Below are positions 33,981-39,570 of a stretch of 39,570 nucleotides of DNA, piece after piece; position 1 is the stretch's first letter, and each line of letters begins with the position of its first letter. A program made the position numbers and the translations under genes. The stretch is from assembly GCF_029263155.1 (NCBI RefSeq), contig NZ_JAJCYB010000013.1, positions 1 to 39,570 of the forward strand, given 5' to 3'. The notes under the pieces were generated by a model that did not search any database, was not told the origin of the DNA, and saw only the letters and a list, made by a program, of their open reading frames with translations. This DNA is from Pseudonocardia sp. Lineage in GTDB: Bacteria; Actinomycetota; Actinomycetes; Mycobacteriales; Pseudonocardiaceae.

Positions 33981-36900
33981 CGCCGGGGTCGGCGCGGTCC
34001 GGCGGGCAGCAGCTCGTTGAGCACGGCGAAGCTGTCGGGTGCGAGTTCCTCCGGGACGTCGAAGCCGCGGGCGTCGAGCAGGACCGCGGCGTAGAGCTCG
34101 AGCTCGGAGCGGTTGTCCTCGGCGTGAGCGATGCGCATGAGGTCGGTGAGCGGCCGGTCGAACGCGACGTCGATGTCGACCGCGCGGGCGCGCTCGGCCG
34201 CCCATCGGGCGGTCCGGGTGTCGCCGGTGTCGAGGGCGATGTCGACGAGCTCATGCGCGGCATCGACGATGAAGCCGGGTTTCTGCAGGTCGTGGCGCTG
34301 GTCGTGGTTGTTGAGCCAGGCGTAGCCGCCGGGTCGCGGCGAGCTGAGCACCGGGCCGCGTACGAGGTTCAGCGCCGCCTCGTAGTCCGTGATCGCGCCC
34401 GGATGGTGCGCCTCGTGGCGAGCCTGGCCGCGCTTGCGCAGCCGCCGGAACAGGTCCCAGTCCAGCAGGTGGCCGCGCAGCCGGTAGCTGCTGTCGTGCT
34501 GCATGTCGCTGACGAACGACGCGTCCGGGTCGCCGCTGTAGCCGCGGCCGGCCCATTTCCGGGCGCTGTAGAAGGCGTGGCGCAGGGTGGCGGGGCTGAT
34601 CCGATGTCCGTCGGGCCACAGGTCGGTGACGGCCTTGGCCGGGGTCACCCCGGCCGGGTGCAGGCTCAGGTAGACCAGGACCTCGGCGAACCAGCTCCGC
34701 CGGGTCGTCGGGTCCGGGCCGGGCGCGGTGACGGTGGGCTCGCCGAGGATCCCGATCCGCGGCGTGGTCGGTGGTCCGTCGGCATGCCAGACGGTGAGGT
34801 CGTCGTCCAGGTCGGGATCCTGGTGGTCGACGATCGCGAGTCGACGCACAGCCGCTGGCCCCGCCGCAGGGAGTGGCTCGGCATCGGGCAGCGGGTCCGG
34901 CGGGAGGGGGTCGCCGAGGGTGCCGTCCTCGTTCATGCCCGTCGCCCACGGCTCGTCGGACTGGGCCACGCCGACCGGGAGCGCAGGCGCCATGGTGGGT
35001 CCGAGGACGGCGGCGAGGTGGGTGCCTGCGCGCTTGGTGAGCTGGGCGACCTCCCACGGGCCGTCGGCGATGTCGGGCACGTGGAGCAGGGTGTCGTCGC
35101 CGATCCGCAGGTCGACGTGGCCGGGGTCGACGACGACCGCCGCGATCGCGCTCCGACCGGACACGGCTGCCAGCGCGTCCAGGCGGGCGCGTTGCTCGTC
35201 ATCGGATTCCGCGGCGGCGAGGAGCACGGTGGGCAGCCAGGAGTCGGCTGCGACACCACACAGGCGTCCGTCGACCGCGGTCTCGACCTGCCACTGGTCC
35301 AGCGCGTCGCGGGTCGTCGAGGCGCGGTGCTCGATCTCGGTCAGCGCGGTGTCGAGGTCGGACACGGTGGTCAGGCGGTCCGGGCCGAGTGTCACGAGTC
35401 CGTCGCCGAGCCCGACGAGGAGGACCTCGACGTCCTCGGCAGTGCTGCTGGTGGCCAGCTCGGCGGCGAGATGGCGCAGCAGCGCGACGCAGCGGGCCCG
35501 GTCCCCGCCGATCCGCAGGACACCGCGCTGTTCGAGGTCGATCATCAGGGTGCGGTCGCCGTCGGTGGCGATCGACACCAGCGCAGGGAACGGGGCGCAG
35601 CACCCGGCGGCCTCCGCGTCGGGTACCGGCAGCGGGTCGTCGGCATCGAGACCCCACCCGCCCGGTCCGGCGGTGATGAACGGAGGCGGCAGCCGCGTCT
35701 CGGTGGAGGTGCTGAGGAGCGCGTCCGAGGGCGTCAGACGCGCCGAGATCAGCACCGGCGCGGGGGAGTCGTCGGTCTCCCGGTCCGGGTGCGTGAGCGA
35801 GCGCAGGGCCAGGTCCAGGTGCCGAGCGGCGGAGACCGGCCCGATCTGCGGTGTGGACAGCGACCACTCGACCCTCCCGTCGTCATCCGCGGGCACCGGG
35901 ATGCGGTGTCGTGCCAGGCGGAGCCGTTGTTGGCGGCGGCGGCGGACGGCGAGCGAGGTCACGACGCCGCCCGCGACGAGCGCGGACACGCCGAGTGCGG
36001 TGACGGTGAGCGCCGAGTCCTGGCCGTGCTCGACGGTGTCGACCGGGGTTGCCGGTGATCCGGCCGGGGTCTCGATGGCCGGGTTCGTCCGCTGCAGCGG
36101 GTCCGATGTGGGAGCGCCGCTGGACGGAGGGTCCGGTGTCGGTACCGCTGTCGTCGCGACGGGCTCTTCAGCCGGCACGGGGTCGTCTGCCGGCGGTGGC
36201 GTGCGGTCGGGGAGGACGAGCGTCCATCCCGGTCGGATCACGTCGGGATCGACGAGCGCTCCGCCGTCGGGTTGCGGTAGCGCGAGGTTGGTCGCCAACA
36301 GCTCGTCGGACCGGGCAGGATCGCCGAGGTGGTCCTCGGCGATCCCGGTCAGGGTGTCACCGGCCTGCACCCGCACGGCCGGCTGCGCATCCGACGGGAG
36401 GACGAGACGCCAGCCCACGACGAGCTCCGATGCCTCGGTCAGCCTTCCTCCGTCGTCCTGGATCCGGTCGGCGTTGAGGGCGTAGATCTCGCGCCACCGC
36501 AGGGGATCACCGAGGCTCGTCTCCGCGATGCGCCACAGCGTGTCCCGGCGCTGGACGGTGTGCACGGGGCCCGACGGTTCTTCTGCGACGGCGCGGGCAG
36601 GTTCGGGGTCCGCCATCGAGGCGGTCAGGATCGGCTCTGCGCGTATGGGGGTGGCCATCGCCGGGCCGGCGCCGAGCATCGCGGTGACGAGCGCGGCCGC
36701 GACGGCATGGCCGAGCCGGAAGCCGGGCAGGTCGATCCGCAGCGCAGGCCGGTCGACCAGGGCGGCCGCCAGTTCGACGACGATCGACATGGCCAGCACC
36801 AGCCACGTCCCGGCCGCGACGACGGTGAGGAACCCGATCAGCAGGGTGCCGCTGTCCGGGGCCAGCAACAGGTCGATGATCGACACCCCGGCCGGGAGGC

Positions 36901-37015
36901 CAGGGTCCAGCAAGCTGCTGCTCAGCAGCCACAGCGCGATCGGGACGCCGACCAGGATGCCGGCGGTGGCCGCCGCAGCGGCGACCGCAGACGCGACCCG
37001 GGACAGGGTGCTCAC
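33977..37015 (-). CDS. Large membrane protein with two LysM domains and C-terminal BTAD domain
   Basis: The 1012-aa protein starts at GTG 37015 (overlap with the preceding TGA). It has hydrophobic spans at about residues 8-33, 58-85 and 103-120, two LysM-like domains at about 151-207 (HTVQRRDTLWRIAETSLGD) and 213-269 (VRVQAGDTLTGIAEDHLGD), a Pro/Thr-rich linker, a further span at about 334-356 and a long unrecognised region. The last 200 residues resemble the bacterial transcriptional activator domain of SARP/AfsR proteins (WFAEVLVYLSLHPAGVTPAK, DLWPDGHRISPATLRHAF, then TPR-like helices). LysM binds peptidoglycan. Its setting in a Tad cluster suggests anchoring or sensing for pilus assembly. 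Confidence 0.85.
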   Translation of the reverse strand: MSTLSRVASAVAAAAATAGILVGVPIALWLLSSSLLDPGLPAGVSIIDLLLAPDSGTLLIGFLTVVAAGTWLVLAMSIVVELAAALVDRPALRIDLPGFRLGHAVAAALVTAMLGAGPAMATPIRAEPILTASMADPEPARAVAEEPSGPVHTVQRRDTLWRIAETSLGDPLRWREIYALNADRIQDDGGRLTEASELVVGWRLVLPSDAQPAVRVQAGDTLTGIAEDHLGDPARSDELLATNLALPQPDGGALVDPDVIRPGWTLVLPDRTPPPADDPVPAEEPVATTAVPTPDPPSSGAPTSDPLQRTNPAIETPAGSPATPVDTVEHGQDSALTVTALGVSALVAGGVVTSLAVRRRRQQRLRLARHRIPVPADDDGRVEWSLSTPQIGPVSAARHLDLALRSLTHPDRETDDSPAPVLISARLTPSDALLSTSTETRLPPPFITAGPGGWGLDADDPLPVPDAEAAGCCAPFPALVSIATDGDRTLMIDLEQRGVLRIGGDRARCVALLRHLAAELATSSTAEDVEVLLVGLGDGLVTLGPDRLTTVSDLDTALTEIEHRASTTRDALDQWQVETAVDGRLCGVAADSWLPTVLLAAAESDDEQRARLDALAAVSGRSAIAAVVVDPGHVDLRIGDDTLLHVPDIADGPWEVAQLTKRAGTHLAAVLGPTMAPALPVGVAQSDEPWATGMNEDGTLGDPLPPDPLPDAEPLPAAGPAAVRRLAIVDHQDPDLDDDLTVWHADGPPTTPRIGILGEPTVTAPGPDPTTRRSWFAEVLVYLSLHPAGVTPAKAVTDLWPDGHRISPATLRHAFYSARKWAGRGYSGDPDASFVSDMQHDSSYRLRGHLLDWDLFRRLRKRGQARHEAHHPGAITDYEAALNLVRGPVLSSPRPGGYAWLNNHDQRHDLQKPGFIVDAAHELVDIALDTGDTRTARWAAERARAVDIDVAFDRPLTDLMRIAHAEDNRSELELYAAVLLDARGFDVPEELAPDSFAVLNELLPAGPRRPRR

Positions 37016-37443
37016 GACGGAACTCCTTCCGGCCGGACCGGGACCAGCAGCGCCTCCGCCTCGCCGGAACTGGTGATCTCGTCGCGTCCGATCAGGCCCA
37101 GCAGGACCGTGGGACGGGTGACGCGGGCCTCGACCCTGATCCGCTGGGGACCGAGCACGGTGACCGTTCCGTCGACGCCGGCCGCGGCGAGATGCGCGCG
37201 GGCTGCGGCGATGGCCGCGGCGGGGTCGACGGCGGTCGTGCCGCGGCGCAGCTGGTCGATGTCGAGGGCCTGGCCGGCGGCACGGGCCGCTTCCTCGGCC
37301 ACCGAGTCGGCGGTCGCCAGCCCCTGCGCCGCCCGCACGCCGTCGATGCCCAGCCCGATGACGGCGAGCAGCGCGAGCGCGGCGATCGCCATCGGTGCGC
37401 TCACCGCGCCACCGCCGCGTTCCCGGTCCGCGTACGTCGTCAT
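37012..37443 (-). CDS. TadE/TadG-like pilus protein
   Basis: The 143-aa product starts at ATG 37443 (MTTYADRERGGGAVSAPMAI). A short charged leader is followed by a single N-terminal hydrophobic segment (APMAIAALALLAVIGLGIDG) as in pseudopilin-like TadE/TadG proteins, then an extracytoplasmic helix-strand domain (AEEAARAAGQALDIDQLRRG and RVEARVTRPTVLLGLIGRDE). The GAVSAPMAI patch could be a processing site for the nearby A24 peptidase. It overlaps both neighbours by 4 bp. Confidence 0.75.
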   Translation of the reverse strand: MTTYADRERGGGAVSAPMAIAALALLAVIGLGIDGVRAAQGLATADSVAEEAARAAGQALDIDQLRRGTTAVDPAAAIAAARAHLAAAGVDGTVTVLGPQRIRVEARVTRPTVLLGLIGRDEITSSGEAEALLVPVRPEGVPS

Positions 37444-37871
37444 GCCCGCTCCCGCCACCGGTCGATCGGGCTGGTGGCACGGGACTCGATCGCCCGGGCC
37501 CCGGTCGCCCCGGGCAGGCCGAGATCGGACCACTCGACCTCACACCGCACCGTCGCGGTGACCGAGGCGGGCGTGCCGAGCGGCGCGGCGAAGCCCGCTG
37601 TGTCGAGCGTGATCTGGAGATCGGTGCAGCGCAGGCCCTGTTCGGCAAGGCTGTCGGTGGCGGCCTGGTCGGCCGCCGCCGTGGCGGCGCTCGGCTCCCG
37701 GTGCAGGGAGGCCACGCGGGCGGCGGAGCGTGCCGCGTGGTCGGCGGCCGCTTCCGCGGTGACCAGCCGCCCGCCCGCGATGGCGAACGCGATGAGCAGC
37801 CCCAGCGCCACGGCGAGCACGGCGGCCTCGACCGACGGGCTCCCGCCCCGCTCGCCCACCGGCGCTCTCAC
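37440..37871 (-). CDS. TadE-like pilus protein
   Basis: GTG 37871 overlaps the upstream stop. The 143-aa protein has the TadE layout: a short positively charged leader with G-G-SPSVEAAVLA, a conserved glutamate at the start of the hydrophobic helix (VEAAVLAVALGLLIAFAIAG), then an exported domain with two cysteines (LRCTDLQITL, VRCEVEW) that may form a disulfide. Minor pseudopilin role is inferred from family. Confidence 0.78.
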   Translation of the reverse strand: MRAPVGERGGSPSVEAAVLAVALGLLIAFAIAGGRLVTAEAAADHAARSAARVASLHREPSAATAAADQAATDSLAEQGLRCTDLQITLDTAGFAAPLGTPASVTATVRCEVEWSDLGLPGATGARAIESRATSPIDRWRERA

Positions 37872-38272
37872 GGGCTGACCCGTTCGACGCCGCCGACCGC
37901 CTCGCGGGTGACCGCCAGCGGTACGCCCGGCACCAGCGAGAGCGCTGACCCGGTGACCTGAACGCGCAGGAGCGCGCCGTCGTCGTCGATGGTGGCGGTG
38001 ACGACGACGTCGGTGAGCACGGTGCCGCCGGCGCGGGCGAGGAAGGCCTCCGCGTCGCGCCGGGCGGCGTCGGTGGTCGACTCCGCCAGGTAGGCGCGCC
38101 CGGACCGCAGCCCGTCCTGGGCTCCGGTGAGCGCCAGCTGCCCGGCGTAGAAGATCAGCGCGACCTGCACGACCGCGAGGATCAGACCGATCAGGGCGAT
38201 CCAGATCAGGGCCATCTCGACGCCGGTGGCGCCGCCGCGCTCACCGCCGTCCACCTCGAGCCGACCGTCCAT
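37868..38272 (-). CDS. TadE-like pilus protein
   Basis: The 134-aa product starts at ATG 38272. After a charged leader (RLEVDGGERGGATGVEMALI) the conserved Glu precedes a hydrophobic helix (WIALIGLILAVVQVALIFYA), matching the TadE signature, followed by an exported domain (GQLALTGAQDGLRSGRAYLA). It is 10 bp downstream of the small pilin-like gene and overlaps the next gene. Confidence 0.82.
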   Translation of the reverse strand: MDGRLEVDGGERGGATGVEMALIWIALIGLILAVVQVALIFYAGQLALTGAQDGLRSGRAYLAESTTDAARRDAEAFLARAGGTVLTDVVVTATIDDDGALLRVQVTGSALSLVPGVPLAVTREAVGGVERVSP

Positions 38273-38282
38273 CGTGGGGCGC

Positions 38283-38489
38283 CTACTTCAGGGCGCCGAG
38301 CTTGCTCGCGACGAACGCACCGATCCCGGCGGCGATCGTGCCGGCGATCACCGCGCCGGCACCGATGTGCATGCCCTCGTCGGAGTTGCGTCCGCCGCCG
38401 CGTTCGTCGAGCGGTTCGAGCCGGAGCCGGATCGCCCAGGCCAGCCGGTGGGTGAGGTCGCGGGTTCGGTTCCTGGGTTCGCGGGTCAT
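38283..38489 (-). CDS. Small Flp-pilin-like membrane protein
   Basis: ATG 38489 follows AGGAACCCACC. The 68-aa product has a basic N-terminus (REPRNRTRDLTHRLAWAIRL), a short NSDEGM segment and one C-terminal hydrophobic helix (IGAGAVIAGTIAAGIGAFVA). Length and position after tadC fit an Flp-type pilin or a related small subunit. The typical Glu-Tyr pair after the processing site is not present, so it may be an unusual pilin or another small Tad protein. Confidence 0.65.
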   Translation of the reverse strand: MTREPRNRTRDLTHRLAWAIRLRLEPLDERGGGRNSDEGMHIGAGAVIAGTIAAGIGAFVASKLGALK

Positions 38490-38515
38490 GGTGGGTTCCT
38501 TCCGGATCGGTGTGG

Positions 38516-39406
38516 TCAGACGGTGGTGAGCAGCGCGGTTCCCGCGGGGAACAGCACCCAGGCGGCGATGAGGAAGACCTGCAGCGCCCCGGGGGTGCTC
38601 ATCCGCCCGCTGGCGCGGTTGGCCTCGGTGTGCTCGTCGGCGAGGAGTTCGTCGCGCAGGCTCTCCGCGCGGGCCAGGAGCGTTCCGACGACGGCGGCAC
38701 CGTCCTGCCCGGCGGTCGCGGCGATGGCCGACAGGTCGGCCAGCTCGTCGATGTCGGTGCGCTCGCCGAACCGGCGCAGCCCGTCCCAGGGCATGTCCCC
38801 GGCCCGTTCGGCGAGTTCGAGCTCGTCGCGCAGGCGGCGCATCGGCCAGCTGTCGGCGAGCAGCTTCGCTGGCACGGTCAGGGCGGTCGATACCCCGGCT
38901 CCGCCGCGCCGGAGCAGGCTGACCTGCTGCAGGTAGGCGACGAGGGCCGAGCGGAGCTGGTCGCGGGCGTCGTCGGCGCGGTCGCGGACGCGGCGGGCAT
39001 GGCCGGTCCAGCCGACGAGCAGGCCCACCGCGGTCAACCCGGCGGGGACGACGACGGGCAGCCCGGTGCCGAGCAGCGTCAGCACCGCGGCGAGCACCGG
39101 ACCTGCGACGGCGAGGCCGGCCGCGGACCCCGCAGCGGTGACGAGGAAGCGATCACGACCGAGCCCGAGCAACTCCAGATCTGCGGAGGGCACGTCCACG
39201 GGCAGCCGCCGCAGCAGCGGCAGCAGGATCCGCGCGTGGGTCCGTGTCGAGTCGTCCGTGTCGACCGGCCGGTGCGTGCGCTCGTCGAGCGCGGCCAGCG
39301 CGTCGACCAGCACCGGATGGCGACGGCTGCCGGCGACGAGAGCGAGCGCCACCGCCACACCGATCAGGCCGCCTCCGACCAGCGCGAATCCCATCCCGCT
39401 GTTCAC
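38516..39406 (-). CDS. tadC: TadC-like pilus assembly membrane protein
   Basis: The 296-aa product has a T2SSF (GspF/TadC) domain: N-terminal span (ALVGGGLIGVAVALALVAG), two spans near residues 90-140, a cytoplasmic region (ARDQLRSALVAYLQQVSLLR, ELAERAGDMPWDGLRRFGER) and a C-terminal span (LQVFLIAAWVLFPAGTALL). TadC forms the inner-membrane platform of Tad pili with TadB and the TadA ATPase. GTG 39406 is the start used; an ATG four codons in is an alternative. Confidence 0.85.
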   Translation of the reverse strand: MNSGMGFALVGGGLIGVAVALALVAGSRRHPVLVDALAALDERTHRPVDTDDSTRTHARILLPLLRRLPVDVPSADLELLGLGRDRFLVTAAGSAAGLAVAGPVLAAVLTLLGTGLPVVVPAGLTAVGLLVGWTGHARRVRDRADDARDQLRSALVAYLQQVSLLRRGGAGVSTALTVPAKLLADSWPMRRLRDELELAERAGDMPWDGLRRFGERTDIDELADLSAIAATAGQDGAAVVGTLLARAESLRDELLADEHTEANRASGRMSTPGALQVFLIAAWVLFPAGTALLTTV

Positions 39407-39570
39407 GGCGCACCCGTCCCGATCGACGAAGTTCCTACTCCACCGGGTTCGCCACTCAGCAAGATCGCCTGGTCGCGAGGTTGTGCTGGTGGTGCCAGGT
39501 TCACACGACGGTGTGCATTCTTCGACGATCGGTCGAGATTCCCGACAGGTTGCCGATGTTCGGGGTGTCC
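39407..39570. other. Right-edge stretch upstream of tadC, no supported gene
   Basis: GC content and third-position bias fall here. One minus frame is open from the window edge to a TGA that overlaps the tadC start (GTGA), which mimics the coupling seen elsewhere, but its codon use is not coding-like. It may be the promoter region of the Tad operon or the end of an unusual upstream gene. Confidence 0.4.

Noticed and set aside
33962..36058. Plus-strand open frame of 698 codons opposite the LysM-BTAD gene
   Set aside because: Antisense shadow with Val/Arg/Gly-rich low-complexity product; the minus-strand gene has real domains and coupled starts.
39403..39570. Open minus frame running in from the window edge and overlapping the tadC start
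   Set aside because: Third positions are not G/C-biased and no TadB-like hydrophobic end is visible; kept only as an unresolved stretch.

Overview
The DNA is very GC-rich, with strongly G/C-biased third codon positions, frequent GTG starts and dense GTGA/ATGA gene overlaps. Together with actinobacterial-type gene families this points to a high-GC actinobacterium, plausibly a Pseudonocardia-like member of the Pseudonocardiales; the genus is inference. A relaxase operon, several integrases and stacked transposons suggest a plasmid or a mobile/accessory chromosomal region.

Left part (1-8737) is a mobile-element graveyard. The end of an IS30 element sits in an IS3 transposase gene; the IS3 end sits in a tyrosine-recombinase gene that looks like the first gene of a RIT (recombinase-in-trio) element; that element's terminal site is joined in frame to a truncated istB of an IS21 element (istA intact). 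A stranded gene remnant (3197-3907) follows, then a complete Tn3-family transposon (3919-8737) with 39-bp terminal repeats, a transposase, a TnpI-type tyrosine recombinase and its palindromic resolution site. The transposon's right end has cut off the 3' end of an xdhC gene.

Middle part (8676-28101) is a carbon monoxide dehydrogenase (CODH) island with two divergent molybdenum-copper form I CODH operons. Leftward: coxM1-coxS1-coxL1-xdhC/YHS-coxD1-coxE1-xdhC (truncated). Rightward: a small proline-rich protein, coxM2-coxS2-coxL2-coxG, then five consecutive small single-span membrane proteins and a strong hairpin. A convergent accessory operon carries a 104-aa unknown, coxD2, coxE2, a 99-aa unknown, a GIY-YIG-like protein and a TrmO-type tRNA methyltransferase. 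A LysR-type regulator is divergent from it. The motif TAAG-N6-CTTA occurs both in the divergent coxM1/coxM2 control region and in front of the regulator gene, suggesting a common operator. In this model CoxL/M/S oxidise CO, CoxD/CoxE/XdhC mature the Mo-Cu site, and CoxG (perhaps with the five membrane proteins) links the enzyme to menaquinone at the membrane.

Right part (28306-39570) holds decayed genes (integrase, large ATPase regulator), an HNH-like protein, a putative oriT with three hairpins, a mobC-relaxase pair with two conserved unknown genes, and, convergent to these, a partial Tad/Flp pilus cluster (tadC, small pilin-like gene, three TadE/G-like genes, a 1012-aa LysM-BTAD membrane protein and a prepilin peptidase).
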